Source: SbD1 sp039679945
GTDB lineage: Bacteria; Desulfobacterota; Syntrophobacteria; Syntrophobacterales; Syntrophobacteraceae
DNA: 64,000 nucleotides
Assembly: GCA_039679945.1 (NCBI GenBank)
Contig: JBDKTY010000056.1
Span: 9,037-73,036, forward strand
Reading direction: 5' to 3'
Position 1 is the first letter of the stretch; the number at the start of each line of letters is the position of its first letter. Position numbers and translations under genes: made by a program. This document shows, one piece after another, positions 34,423-43,297 of the stretch. Below the pieces are notes generated by a model. That model made no database searches. It was not told the DNA's origin and saw nothing but the letters and a program-made list of their open reading frames with translations.

Positions 34423-35613
34423 ATGCGAAAGACCCTCTACACATATCTGCTTCGAGAACAAGTGCCTACGGTGGCCCTCTGTCTTGTCGGAGTAAGTTTC
34501 GTCCTGATCACGGGCCAACTTTTCCAACTCATGAGGATTCTCTTCTCCTCCAAATGCAGCTTGGGGGACCTGGCACAACTGATCCTTTTCGCGCTGCCCA
34601 AACTCGCGCTTTTTGCCAGTCCCATGGCGGCGCTGCTTGGAGTCATGCTCGCTTTCGTCCGGCTCAATGGCGATAACGAGCTGATAGCTTTCCGGGCCGC
34701 GGGCACGAGTTTTCTCGAATTCCTGCCTCCGGTTGCGGGAGTCCTGATTGTCGCGGCGGTCCTCGCTTTCTGCAATGCCGTCTATCTCATACCCGCCGCA
34801 AACGCGGCATTCGACCTGAAGGTCACTTCCCTGGCCCGCGCATCTATTCCCGCGCTTCTCAAGGAAGGTGTTTTCGTATCGTCTATTCCAAAGCTCGTCT
34901 TTTTCTTCAAATCGGTTGACCACTCTAACCTGGAGATAAAGGGAGTCTTCGTTCAGGACCAGCGCCATCCGACCGAAAAGGTCACCATCGCGGCGGAAGG
35001 CGCCCGGCTGATTATCCCTCCCGATTCCAAGAGTATCACTTTCCGGATCAATAACGGTGTCATCACCCGAACCGGTGAGAACCTGAAAGAGGCCCAGGCC
35101 GTGGGGTTCAAGAACTATGATTTCTCTCTCTCGATGGAAGATCTGACGGGGGCCGTGCAAAAGGGAGTGAAGTCAAGGGTCGAGATGTCTTTCAGGGAGC
35201 TTTACCGGAGCATGAAGGCGGCCACCGACAAGAAAACGCTGGCGTACTACGCGCTGGAATTCCACCAGAGGATAGCTTTTTCCCTGGCCTGCGTCATCCT
35301 GGGGTTATTGGGGCCGCCGCTTGGTTCCCTTTTCCGGCGGACAAACCGCATGACCGGGATAACGATCGGGATTGGAATCTTTCTTACCTACTATGTCATC
35401 CTGACCGCGGGCCGAGGCCTTTGCGAAAACGAGAAAATCTCGCCATTCCTGGCGGCATGGCTGCCCAACCTGCTGTGCCTGTCCCTGGGGGTATACCTGT
35501 GGTGGAAAATGCAGACCGAGAAACCTTTCATTCTGATGGGGATTGCTCGGCTCGCCAAACCGCTCCGCCTATTCCTGCTTAGGCTGAGTCGGGCCAGGGT
35601 GGGCCAGAGATGA
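34423..35613 (+). CDS. lptF: LPS export permease LptF
   Basis: LptF and LptG form the membrane part of the LPS extraction transporter with the ATPase LptB. The 396-residue protein has the YjgP/YjgQ pattern: an N-terminal membrane pair (TLYTYLLREQVPTVALCLV), the VMLAFVRLNGDNELIAFRAAG signature, a periplasmic beta-jellyroll (about 130-270), and C-terminal membrane helices with GLLGPPLGSLFRRTNR. ATG 34423 was chosen; a TTG three codons earlier is possible. It overlaps lptG by 4 bases (ATGA), so the pair is coupled. LptB is not in the window. Confidence 0.93.
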   Translation: MRKTLYTYLLREQVPTVALCLVGVSFVLITGQLFQLMRILFSSKCSLGDLAQLILFALPKLALFASPMAALLGVMLAFVRLNGDNELIAFRAAGTSFLEFLPPVAGVLIVAAVLAFCNAVYLIPAANAAFDLKVTSLARASIPALLKEGVFVSSIPKLVFFFKSVDHSNLEIKGVFVQDQRHPTEKVTIAAEGARLIIPPDSKSITFRINNGVITRTGENLKEAQAVGFKNYDFSLSMEDLTGAVQKGVKSRVEMSFRELYRSMKAATDKKTLAYYALEFHQRIAFSLACVILGLLGPPLGSLFRRTNRMTGITIGIGIFLTYYVILTAGRGLCENEKISPFLAAWLPNLLCLSLGVYLWWKMQTEKPFILMGIARLAKPLRLFLLRLSRARVGQR

Positions 35614-36686
35614 AAATAATTCCTCGCTACATGCTCCGGCATTACATCCCGGTCTTTGCCGTCTCACTGGTGGCGTTCGTCGGGATTTATCTCGTGGTGG
35701 ATTTCTTTGAAAAAATCGAGCCCATGCTGGACCGGAAGCTGCCATGGGTCGAAATCTACTCCTACTTTATCAGCAAGATACCCCTGATCCTCACCCAGGG
35801 CATTCCCATGGCCACAATTCTGGCGGTCATCATTACCCTTGGGCTTCTTAAGCGCAATCGTGAACTGATAGCAATGGAAACAGCGGGCATCAACCCCACC
35901 TATTATGTCAGTTCACTGGTAGGGATGGCCATGGTCCTCGCATTCCTGCATTTCAGCATCAATGAATTCCTGGTGCGTCCGCTCAACCCGAAATTGCAGG
36001 ATACCTGGGATGTGAAGGTCAAGCAGAAGAAGCCCCCGGTGTGGTGGAACCCCGAAAACATGTGGTACCGCGAGGGGAATACGATTTATCAGATACGGCT
36101 GTATGATCGCCGCGCCACGGCAATGGAGAGGGCCTCCATTTTCTTTCTCGACCCCCAGTTCCACCTTATCCAAAGGCTGGATGCCCGGCGGATCTTCTGG
36201 AACGGCGAGTCCTGGGTTGCCGAAGACGGACTTATTGTCAGGTTCAAAGGGGCTAACACGGAACAGGACTGGTTCGAACGCCGAAAGCTGGAACTCAACG
36301 TCGTACCGCAGGATTTCGCGGGCCGCGGCGTTGTTCCGGAAGATCTCGGCTGGGTCGATCTGCTGCAGTACATAGAAAAAATTGAAGAAGAAGGCTATAC
36401 CTCGACACCCTACAGGGTTGAGTTGTACCAGCGCCTTGCCTCGCCTTTCGCGACATTCATACTGGCTTTGCTCGGACTGGCAGTGGGGCTGAGACAGGGA
36501 CTTCATGAAGGGGTGGCCGCGGGAGTGGGGATATCGATGGCCGTTGCTTTTTCATTCCTTGTCGTATCCTCGGTCGGCAGCGGCCTTGCTTCCGCGGGCT
36601 CTGTCCCGCCCTTCCTGGGCGTATGGGCCGGCAATACGATCTTCATCCTGCTTCTCTGTTTCGGCTGGATGAAAAGGTATACATAG
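35610..36686 (+). CDS. lptG: LPS export permease LptG
   Basis: The 358-residue protein has the same architecture as LptF. Its N-terminus MKIIPRYMLRHYIPVFAVS and the TILAVIITLGLLKRNRELIAMETAGI motif are typical of LptG. A periplasmic domain (about 120-260, WWNPENMWYREGNTIYQIR) and three C-terminal helices follow. The start overlaps the lptF stop as ATGA. Right after the stop lies an 11-base run of C (36689-36699), a possible slippage or assembly weak spot outside the coding part. Confidence 0.93.
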   Translation: MKIIPRYMLRHYIPVFAVSLVAFVGIYLVVDFFEKIEPMLDRKLPWVEIYSYFISKIPLILTQGIPMATILAVIITLGLLKRNRELIAMETAGINPTYYVSSLVGMAMVLAFLHFSINEFLVRPLNPKLQDTWDVKVKQKKPPVWWNPENMWYREGNTIYQIRLYDRRATAMERASIFFLDPQFHLIQRLDARRIFWNGESWVAEDGLIVRFKGANTEQDWFERRKLELNVVPQDFAGRGVVPEDLGWVDLLQYIEKIEEEGYTSTPYRVELYQRLASPFATFILALLGLAVGLRQGLHEGVAAGVGISMAVAFSFLVVSSVGSGLASAGSVPPFLGVWAGNTIFILLLCFGWMKRYT

Positions 36687-36725
36687 CACCCCCCCCCCCG
36701 GCAGTTCGGCACGGGCGTCGGAAGA

Positions 36726-36753
36726 GTTCGCCCCGAAGCGGATCGGGGCGAAC
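36726..36753. terminator. Hairpin after lptG
   Basis: GTTCGCCCCG (36726-36735) and CGGGGCGAAC (36744-36753) make a 10-bp stem with an 8-base loop, between the convergent lptG and ferritin genes. A short T-run follows about 15 bases later, so it may end both transcripts. Confidence 0.5.
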
Positions 36754-36790
36754 GACCGGGAAGCGTTATTTTCTTGAGCCCATCTTCGCG

Positions 36791-37333
36791 TTATGCCTTG
36801 CCTTGTGCCGCTCCCGCGATGATCGTCGTTCCGGGAGGAGGAGTGAAGACGCGTAGTCCCATTTCCTGATCCAAAAGGAGCAACCCGCTGCCATCTCCCC
36901 CGACCAGCTTCAGCTTTTGAACAATGGCATCCGCGCTGGTCTCTTCTTCAACCTGTTCGCCGACAAACCACTGCAGAAAGTTCACGGTCGCGTAGTCCTT
37001 GTGTAGCGTCGCGATGTCCAGAAGTCCGTGTATCAGCCCCGTCACCTTGATCTCATGGGCATAGATTTCCTCGCATGCCGCCAGAGGTGATTCCCACGTT
37101 GTCGGAGGACCTCCAATCGGCTGCATCACCGCCTGTCCGCCGCGTTCCGTTATGAAATTGAAGAATTTCATCGCATGCGTCAATTCCTCAAGCGCCTGCA
37201 CTTCCAGCCATCTCGCAAATCCGTTCAGATTGATATTCTTGAAATAGGCGGACATGGACAGGTAAAGATATGCTGAATAGAGTTCCGCATTTACCTGTTC
37301 GTTCAGGGAAGTTCTGACTTCCTCCTTGATCAT
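36791..37333 (-). CDS. ftnA: Ferritin (non-heme, bacterial)
   Basis: Ferritin oxidises and stores iron in a 24-subunit cage in the cytoplasm. The 180-residue protein has the ferroxidase ligands of bacterial ferritin: LNEQVNAELYSAYLYLSM with the first Glu, EVQALEELTHAMKFFNF with the ExxH pair, HEIKVTGLIHGLLDIA, and QWFVGEQVEEETSADAIV. The tail after residue 150 is longer and hydrophobic (PPPGTTIIAGAAQ), an oddity. AGGAGAG lies 7 bases before the start. It is a single gene, convergent with lptG. Confidence 0.93.
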   Translation of the reverse strand: MIKEEVRTSLNEQVNAELYSAYLYLSMSAYFKNINLNGFARWLEVQALEELTHAMKFFNFITERGGQAVMQPIGGPPTTWESPLAACEEIYAHEIKVTGLIHGLLDIATLHKDYATVNFLQWFVGEQVEEETSADAIVQKLKLVGGDGSGLLLLDQEMGLRVFTPPPGTTIIAGAAQGKA

Positions 37334-37347
37334 GTTTCTCTCCTTTC

Positions 37348-37471
37348 ATACGCAATTGCGTTCAAGATGAATCTACCCCGAGAGTGAAGATGCCGATAAA
37401 AATTGGCCCGTTCCACCCTTCGATACATCAGGACGAACGGGGGATGTATCATCTTGAACGCGAAATAATAT
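37348..37471 (+). repeat. MITE-like inverted-repeat element, copy 1
   Basis: A 124-bp unit with terminal inverted repeats: GCGTTCAAGATGA (37358-37370) and TCATCTTGAACGC (37449-37461), extended outward by A/T-rich imperfect ends. Inside is a second inverted pair, CCCGTTC and GAACGGG, so the whole can fold as a nested hairpin. It has no coding capacity. It lies 14 bases upstream of the ferritin start and may carry that gene's promoter. Full copies: 47803 and (inverted) 49402. Confidence 0.8.
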
Positions 37472-37782
37472 CAATCGTCCTACTCGGGCTTCCTGACTCC
37501 CGGATACAATTTGAACGTGCCGGATCGATGGTCAGGAAAATTTAGGTACGATTGTGGCACTGTCAATTTAGGAAATACTCCTCAATTCTGATATTTACCG
37601 ACGAGAATTTCACTGCGTGCATGCCCCCTGGCGCCTATCGACGCATCGTGTTTTTGGCGTATCCCGGAGAGTGAAATGCGCTTTTGGCGTTTTTACTTGA
37701 AAATACCGCAAGTTTGTTGCACCATTCGTTCCGTTTCCTACTGGATAGCCCGATTGATCGATTTACACAGGAGATGCCGTTG
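37472..37782. other. Intergenic before the lytic transglycosylase
   Basis: No gene seen in this 310-base stretch beyond the MITE-like element; it should hold the plus-strand promoter of the next gene. Confidence 0.4.
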
Positions 37783-39333
37783 ATGAAGAATCGCCTGCTT
37801 GCGTTTACCCTTCTCGGATGCAGCATTGTTTTAGTCCCTGGATGTTCGACTTTCCCGTTCAAGTCATCAGGTGCTTCAGATATTTCCGCCCGCAAGACGG
37901 CACCCGCGCAGGGTTTGAACCCGCAGAACCTGCCTCCCGCGCCCGTGGCCGCCAAGTCCGAACTTGCCATCCCCGATCACCCTTCAATCGATTATTGGGT
38001 GCGACGGTATTCGGATAAAAACCATAAAAGTTTTCAGACACAGCTCGACCGGGCCTGCAATTATGTCGTGCCCGCCGAGGAGATCTTCGTCCGCAAGGGA
38101 CTGCCAAAAGAATTGGTGTATGTGGCACTTGTCGAGAGTGGTTTTTCGCCGACCGCAAGGTCTCACGCCAACGCGGTGGGGATGTACCAGATCATATCCA
38201 AGACGGGAACCCGCTTCGGACTGGAGCAGAACCAGTATATCGACGAGAGGCGCCATCCCATGAAAGCCGCGCAGGCCGCGGCGGATTATCTCTCATTTCT
38301 CTACGATACCTTCAAATCCTGGCCGCTCGCGCTGGCCGGCTACACTGCCGGAGAAAACGCGGTCCAGGGCGCGCTCGACAAAAGTGGCCTGAAAGATTTC
38401 TGGGCGTTGCAGGAAAACGGTTATTTGCCCTCCGAGACACGCGACTATGTTCCCAAGGTGCTCGCGACAGTCAAGATCATCAGAAGCCCGAAGCAGTACG
38501 GTTTTCACTATAACCCGCAGTACTACGTCAAAAAGCATGAGACGGTCAAGGTCCCCGGAGGAGTGAAGCTCGCCTGGATCGAGAAGAAGACCGGCATACC
38601 GGAGGAGTCGCTCCTCAACTGCAATCCTGAACTCTGCAAGCCTGTAACGCCGCCCCAGTGTTCCGATTACGAACTGTGCGTGCCCCTGGGGACAGGTGAT
38701 GACATTCTGACTCAATTGGCCAGTTATTCTCCGCAGGAAGAAAAGGCCGAAAAGAAGGTCCTGGCGGCTTCGCCCGTGGCAGCGGCTCCCGCTGCATCCT
38801 ATAAGGTCAGGCGTGGCGACACCTGGACGAGCCTGTCCCGGAAGTATAAGTGTTCCGCGGCCTCTCTTGCCTCCATGAATGGCATGAAGGCTTCCCAGCC
38901 TCTCCAGGTCGGACGCACTCTGAAGCTGCCCGGCAAGATGACGGCTACGGCCGCGTTACCTGCCAGGGAGGCTTCAAAGCCTTTGGTGGTTGCAAAGGCT
39001 AAACCCGGTAAGGCCACCGTTTCAGCTCCGGCGCCGGCCAAGAAAAGCGCCGCTCCTGTTCCGGTTGCGAAGGCGAAGCCCGGTAAGACGACGGTTGCGG
39101 CTTCGGCGCCGGCTAAGGGGAAGGCCGCAGGGGCGGGACCGAAATCCGCTCACTATGTGGTTCGCCAGGGGGATACCCTCTGGGCCATTGCCGATAAATT
39201 CCGCATTCCTGTCAAGACGCTCTGCACCCAAAACGACCTGAAGCCCAATCAGAAGTTGGTTCCCGGAAATTCCCTGACAGTCTATACCTCTCAGCAGGAG
39301 CCCGAACGCGTGTCGAAAAAGAAGGGAAATTGA
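37783..39333 (+). CDS. mltD: Membrane-bound lytic transglycosylase D with two LysM domains
   Basis: MltD-type enzymes cut the glycan strands of peptidoglycan to 1,6-anhydro products. The 516-residue lipoprotein has a signal ending in LVPGCS. Next comes the SLT domain (about 85-230), with the catalytic Glu in VALVESGFSPTARSHANAVGM, then YQIISKTGTRFGL and AGYTAGENAV. Two LysM peptidoglycan-binding repeats follow: YKVRRGDTWTSLSRKYKCS (near 345) and YVVRQGDTLWAIADKFRIP (near 455). Between them lies a linker with repeated VAKAKPGK and APAK blocks. ATG 37783 has AGGAGA 8 bases upstream; earlier ATGs lack a site. Confidence 0.92.
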   Translation: MKNRLLAFTLLGCSIVLVPGCSTFPFKSSGASDISARKTAPAQGLNPQNLPPAPVAAKSELAIPDHPSIDYWVRRYSDKNHKSFQTQLDRACNYVVPAEEIFVRKGLPKELVYVALVESGFSPTARSHANAVGMYQIISKTGTRFGLEQNQYIDERRHPMKAAQAAADYLSFLYDTFKSWPLALAGYTAGENAVQGALDKSGLKDFWALQENGYLPSETRDYVPKVLATVKIIRSPKQYGFHYNPQYYVKKHETVKVPGGVKLAWIEKKTGIPEESLLNCNPELCKPVTPPQCSDYELCVPLGTGDDILTQLASYSPQEEKAEKKVLAASPVAAAPAASYKVRRGDTWTSLSRKYKCSAASLASMNGMKASQPLQVGRTLKLPGKMTATAALPAREASKPLVVAKAKPGKATVSAPAPAKKSAAPVPVAKAKPGKTTVAASAPAKGKAAGAGPKSAHYVVRQGDTLWAIADKFRIPVKTLCTQNDLKPNQKLVPGNSLTVYTSQQEPERVSKKKGN

Positions 39334-39356
39334 TACTCCAGCGCCGCCCCGCGCGT

Positions 39357-39386
39357 GCGGCCTCACTCTCCGCGGGGGGAGGCCGC
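39357..39386 (+). terminator. Hairpin after mltD
   Basis: GCGGCCTC (39357-39364) pairs with GAGGCCGC (39379-39386) across a 14-base loop, 23 bases after the stop. There is no T-tract; termination activity is uncertain. Confidence 0.35.
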
Positions 39387-39682
39387 GAGTGCCCGTCGAA
39401 TTTCCCCCACCCGCATGCTGTTGACCGGAAACGGGTCGTTAGAAGAATTCTATGTTCAGAAAGATGTGGCTCCCGCCTGCCCGTTCCGGGAGCGGCAAAT
39501 CCCGCATTCGCATCATGGGGTATAATCGATAAACAGCATTGCAGCCACGCACATCCCCCGCCTTTTCATCGTATTCTCCTTTGAATGGCATGTTATAAGC
39601 GCTCGCTTTCAAACTACTCGCTCCGTTATCAATCCCGGATGATTAGGTTAAAATCAGACGGATTGACTGTGGGAGTAATGCA
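39387..39682. other. Intergenic, no gene seen
   Basis: About 300 bases between mltD and the MarR gene, with no supported gene or repeat. Confidence 0.4.
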
Positions 39683-40156
39683 ATGGTCGGTGGAGTCAAC
39701 GATATCGATGAAGAAAGGGCGGCACACGAAGCCTTTGTGACGCTTACCCATGCCGCCGAGTCGCTGAATGCCTGCGTGCACAGGCATCTGGCCGGGATGG
39801 GAATAACCGTTTCCCAAATGGGTGTTCTGGAGGCGCTGTACAGTCTCGGCCCGCTTTCCCAGGGGCGTATAGGCAAGCTGCTGTTGAGAAGCGGCGGAAA
39901 TATGACCCTGGTTATAGATAACCTGGAAAAACGCAAACTGGTCAGGCGAAAGCGCAAGGAATCCGACAGGCGCTATTACATCGTGGACCTCACTGTTCAG
40001 GGCAGGAAACTGATAGGTGAGCTTTTTCCGGTACACCTGAAAAGAATCACGGAACACATGGGGGTCCTCACCCGGGATGAGCAGGCGGAGTTGGAGAGGC
40101 TTTGCCGGAAACTGGGAAACGGGGGACTGAAAGGTTGCCAGCCTATATCCGGATAG
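39683..40156 (+). CDS. MarR-family transcriptional regulator
   Basis: The 157-residue protein is a full winged-helix MarR: helix GITVSQMGVLEALYSLGPLSQGRIGK, then LLRSGGNMTLVIDNLEKRKLVRR as recognition helix and wing start, and RKESDRRYYIVDLTVQGRKLI as the wing (DRR signature). It lies just before, and converges on, the DoxX-like gene: the coding ends overlap by 14 bases. The target is unknown. A role in redox or metal stress is only a guess from the neighbours. Confidence 0.9.
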   Translation: MVGGVNDIDEERAAHEAFVTLTHAAESLNACVHRHLAGMGITVSQMGVLEALYSLGPLSQGRIGKLLLRSGGNMTLVIDNLEKRKLVRRKRKESDRRYYIVDLTVQGRKLIGELFPVHLKRITEHMGVLTRDEQAELERLCRKLGNGGLKGCQPISG

Positions 40157-40592
40157 TACTTCTCGGGCCTTTTCTAAAAACCTGGGTGAGAAGTCCCAGT
40201 CCGAGCAGCAGAAAAAATGAATCGCGCACGATATACCATGCGGTTTGCGGCGTGCCGGTAACACTGGTCGTGAAGCACCCGCAGTGGATATTGAGGCCGC
40301 GCGCGAGGTTGAACATGAGCGCGGAGAAAAAGGCGAGCAGAAGCAGGTTCGATACCACCGCGGCCCCTGGCAGCCAGATCCCGAAAAGTATCAGCACTCC
40401 CAGGAGCGCTTCGAGCCAGGGCAAAATAATAGCGGTCAGGTTCACCATGCTGTCGGGGAGAATCTGATAGTTGTGGATGATTTGTGCAAATTCCGCCGGA
40501 TGGACGATCTTCAGAACGCTCGCGGCAATGAAAATGGACCCGAGCCCAATGCGGGTGCAGATGAGAAGATACTTGCCACGATAATTTTTCAT
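40143..40592 (-). CDS. DoxX/MauE-like membrane protein
   Basis: The 149-residue protein has four predicted membrane helices and the look of the DoxX/MauE family: RIGLGSIFIAASVLKIVHPAEFA at the start and ALLGVLILFGIWLPGAA in helix 2. A CGCF pair (HCGCFTTS, near residue 103) faces out and could be redox-active, as in MauE relatives that take part in disulfide formation. The function in this operon is unknown. Its start overlaps the CDF gene stop by 4 bases, so it is coupled to the transporter upstream. Confidence 0.8.
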   Translation of the reverse strand: MKNYRGKYLLICTRIGLGSIFIAASVLKIVHPAEFAQIIHNYQILPDSMVNLTAIILPWLEALLGVLILFGIWLPGAAVVSNLLLLAFFSALMFNLARGLNIHCGCFTTSVTGTPQTAWYIVRDSFFLLLGLGLLTQVFRKGPRSTIRI

Positions 40593-41653
40593 ACAGTTTC
40601 GTCCCTGCCCTTTTCCGCGCCGTTGTTCACGTTTCCGTTCCGGCAGGACAGTTCACAGAACATGTCCCCCCCGCCGCATTCCCCGGTTTCGAACTGAAGC
40701 ACCGGGTGATCTATTCCGAACTGTTCAAGAAGTCTGTGCCGCACGTTCCTGGAGAGGTCTTCTATCTGGCTGAGGCGCTGGTCGGGCACGACAACGTGGC
40801 AGGAGAAGGCGACACTCGAAGAGCATAAATTCCACGCATGGAGATAATGTACATTCTTGATCCCGGGCATGCTCTCGATCGCTTCCTTTATCCGATGGAG
40901 GTTCAGGCCGCCGGGAGTGCCGTTCATCAGGATGCAGACAGCCTCCTTCATTATGCTCCAGCAGTTCCGGATGATGAATAGCGCGATGAGCGCGGAGAGT
41001 GCCGGGTCAAGCCAATACCAGGGCATGTAGATCAAAACGGCGCCCGTGACGGCCACGGCGACCGAGGTAAACAGGTCCCCCAGCATGTGCAGGAAAGCTC
41101 CCCTGACGTTGAGATTGTGGCTGGAGTCCTTATGCAGGAGCCATGCGGAAATCCCGTTGCCCAGTATCCCCACTCCCGCTACCGCGATGACCAGTTTGGC
41201 CACTACCGGTTCCGGGTGGAGTATTCGTTGAAAGGCTTCGTAGACCAGGAAAACGGAGACTCCGAAAAGGAGCATGACATTGAGAGCGGCGGCGAGAATT
41301 TCAGCCCTGCGGTATCCGAACGTGAAGCCTTCCGAGGCCCCGCGCCTCCCGATTCTGTTGGCAATGTAAGCGATGAGGACCGCCATGAAATCACTGAAAT
41401 TGTGGGCGGCGTCAGAAATGAGGGCGATACTGTGCGCATAGATCCCGCCGACTACCTGGATAGCGGGAATGAGGAAATTGAGGGCCAGTGTGATAAGAAG
41501 CCTCGAACCGCTGGTATCGGGGATCGTGCCGTGGTGATGAGTCGCCCCTCTTCTTGAGCCGCAGCCGCAGGCTGTTTCTTCCGGAGGGCCCGAACCGGCA
41601 TGGTCCATATCGATGGAGTGCCGGTGGGATGTTCCTTTGCTGGTTTTCTCCAT
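40589..41653 (-). CDS. Cation diffusion facilitator metal exporter (CzcD/ZitB type)
   Basis: CDF proteins export zinc, cobalt or cadmium in exchange for protons. The 354-residue protein has a His/Cys-rich N-terminus (THHHGT, CGCGS) for metal binding. Six membrane helices follow with the metal-site motifs HNFSDFMAV (HxxxD) in helix 2 and HMLGDLFTSVAV (HxxxD) in helix 5, then a cytoplasmic C-terminal domain. The C-terminus again is cysteine rich (CGGGDMFCELSC). The HxxxD pairs in both helices suggest zinc. It is followed by the coupled DoxX-like gene. Confidence 0.92.
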   Translation of the reverse strand: MEKTSKGTSHRHSIDMDHAGSGPPEETACGCGSRRGATHHHGTIPDTSGSRLLITLALNFLIPAIQVVGGIYAHSIALISDAAHNFSDFMAVLIAYIANRIGRRGASEGFTFGYRRAEILAAALNVMLLFGVSVFLVYEAFQRILHPEPVVAKLVIAVAGVGILGNGISAWLLHKDSSHNLNVRGAFLHMLGDLFTSVAVAVTGAVLIYMPWYWLDPALSALIALFIIRNCWSIMKEAVCILMNGTPGGLNLHRIKEAIESMPGIKNVHYLHAWNLCSSSVAFSCHVVVPDQRLSQIEDLSRNVRHRLLEQFGIDHPVLQFETGECGGGDMFCELSCRNGNVNNGAEKGRDETV

Positions 41654-42494
41654 GGGTGTTCAGCGGACTCCTGTTCCCGCATCCTCAACCTGACTCCGGT
41701 GGAATGGCTGAGTGCCGGGCCTTTATGCGTCGGTAGCGGTGTTCATCATTACAACATCTAATATTATAACCCGTTTTCAGGTGATTCGAACCTGGAAATG
41801 CACCGTATAGCAACTTGGGTGATCATCTTTTCCTTCCCGCACCCATCCTCCCGGTTCGAAAAGATGGATGCAAACCGCCCGGGGAATCCGGTCAGTCTTT
41901 TACGGCGCCGTCCCGATCCGGTAAACGTACTGCTTGCCATCCGTGCCCGGTTCTTCCACATGTTCAAAATTTGCCCGGATGTGTTCCATGATCAGGGGAT
42001 GGCTCTTCTCGAACCGCGGGCCGTCACGCGAGCGGGAAGCCGGTTCTCCCCTGAATTGCGAACACTGCGCGGGTGATCAGCGCGGAAAGCGGAGCGATGG
42101 GGAGGACCTGTTGTTTGCCGGCGGGAATACTCGGCTTCAGAAGCCGGGTCGTCGCCTGGAACGGCGCTTTCTTCCGCGAGTGCGGGTAAAGATCAGAGCG
42201 CGGCCGCCCGTCGCATTCGGTCCGACGACCCTTGGCTCTATTCGCAAGGAAGAGATGCTGACCCGCATTATTCATGAATCGCGCTCCGCGCCCGTAAAGC
42301 CCAATAAGGATACGATGTCCAGGGCTTGAAGCGATTTTGTGCCGATAACACACTGTCGGTCGAAGTTGAGGTGGAAAATCCAGCTAACACATGGTCTATA
42401 CAGGGCTTTTTACGCTTCTTCTCGGAAAGCCATGAATAATGCGGGCTAAACGATCTTAGCCGTCATGCCACGTTCCCGCTGCCTCCCCTCATTT
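41654..42494. other. Long gene-free stretch with a possible gene remnant
   Basis: About 840 bases between the CDF and thioredoxin-like genes. On the minus strand 41900-42076 is an open fragment with a protein-like ending (see pseudogene entry). The rest shows nothing coherent. Confidence 0.5.
41900..42076 (-). pseudogene. Possible C-terminal gene fragment
   Basis: The minus-strand frame reads, in its last 40 codons, FEKSHPLIMEHIRANFEHV followed by TDGKQYVYRIG and a stop. It has the amino acid balance of a real protein C-terminus, unlike the other frames. There is no start codon with a ribosome site and the upstream part is closed by a stop. I read it as a remnant, perhaps of an enzyme whose C-terminus ends in a short helix-strand unit. 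The family is not known. Confidence 0.3.
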
Positions 42495-43001
42495 CTAACT
42501 CTTTGAGGAAATGGCATCCTGAATCAGGGACTTGAGCTTACCCTTCGACGGCACGGACCCGACCCATAGCTGCCTGCCGTTTATGATGAGCGCGGGGACG
42601 CCCATTACCCTGTACCGGGCGATTTCCTTCATGTCCATCACGTGTTCGACACTGCCGGGGGTGTCGAGGTCGGTAAGGGTTTCCATGACAAGCTGAACGA
42701 GTCTGTCGCACTGGCCGCATCCGCCGCCAAGCACTTTTATATCCAGTCCCTCGGGTTCCTCATCGGTGCAGGGTTGCCCCAAAGCCTTGCGGAACTCACG
42801 CGCGAAAGCCTTTCTGTAGGCATCGCGGGCTGGTGAAGGTATGTAATTGTTCTTCTCCAATTCTCCGACCAACGCTTCCCCGATCTCCTGGTCGTTCCTG
42901 TCGCGAAGCAGATCGGCGAAGTGAGAAATTGCTTCCTTCATCCCGGTGATGCTCACCGAATGCTTTCCAACCATAATTCGAGAAATGTCTTTTTCGCTCA
43001 T
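42495..43001 (-). CDS. Thioredoxin-fold protein with extra N-terminal domain
   Basis: The 168-residue protein has a C-terminal thioredoxin/glutaredoxin-like domain (about 85-168): KVLGGGCGQCDRLVQLVMETL with a CxxC redox pair, and MGVPALIINGRQLWVGSV with the cis-proline. The GGGCGQC form resembles redox-active disulfide proteins that act with permeases. The N-terminal 80 residues (SRIMVGKHSVSITGMKEAI) form a separate helical domain unlike thioredoxin; I recall it fused to this domain in related anaerobes but cannot name it. It has no close operon partner. Confidence 0.78.
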   Translation of the reverse strand: MSEKDISRIMVGKHSVSITGMKEAISHFADLLRDRNDQEIGEALVGELEKNNYIPSPARDAYRKAFAREFRKALGQPCTDEEPEGLDIKVLGGGCGQCDRLVQLVMETLTDLDTPGSVEHVMDMKEIARYRVMGVPALIINGRQLWVGSVPSKGKLKSLIQDAISSKS

Positions 43002-43297
43002 GGTCCCATGTCCGTCAGTTACCGAGGTTTCTTCAAGTACGAGCCGGTATCGATGGGTTCTTAGTTACAATGTTTCGGCTGGTGCAACAAATCATTTTTC
43101 TCCATCCGGATCATCCGGATAGCGGTTTTAGACCGCGGTACGAACGGGGAGTGTTTGCTTTCGGATGATGAGCGTTTCGGGCGAACCGGAACGAGTTGTT
43201 TTTTGAGAGGCGCCGAAACGCGAGCGGATGAGTCCGCCCGTCCGGCGGGCCGGCTCCACACCCCCCGCTCCCCTTCGCCGTTCCCATGACCTCCTTT
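43002..43297. other. Intergenic, no gene seen
   Basis: About 300 bases. A GTCCGCCCGTCCGGCGGGC-type GC-rich stretch lies near 43230. No gene supported. Confidence 0.4.

Noticed and set aside
36689..36699. Run of 11 C after lptG
   Set aside because: It is outside the coding sequence; phase variation is not supported by its position.
41770..41800. T-loop-like GGTTCGAATC on the minus strand
   Set aside because: No acceptor, D or anticodon stem surrounds it, and the stem is only 4 bp; not a tRNA.
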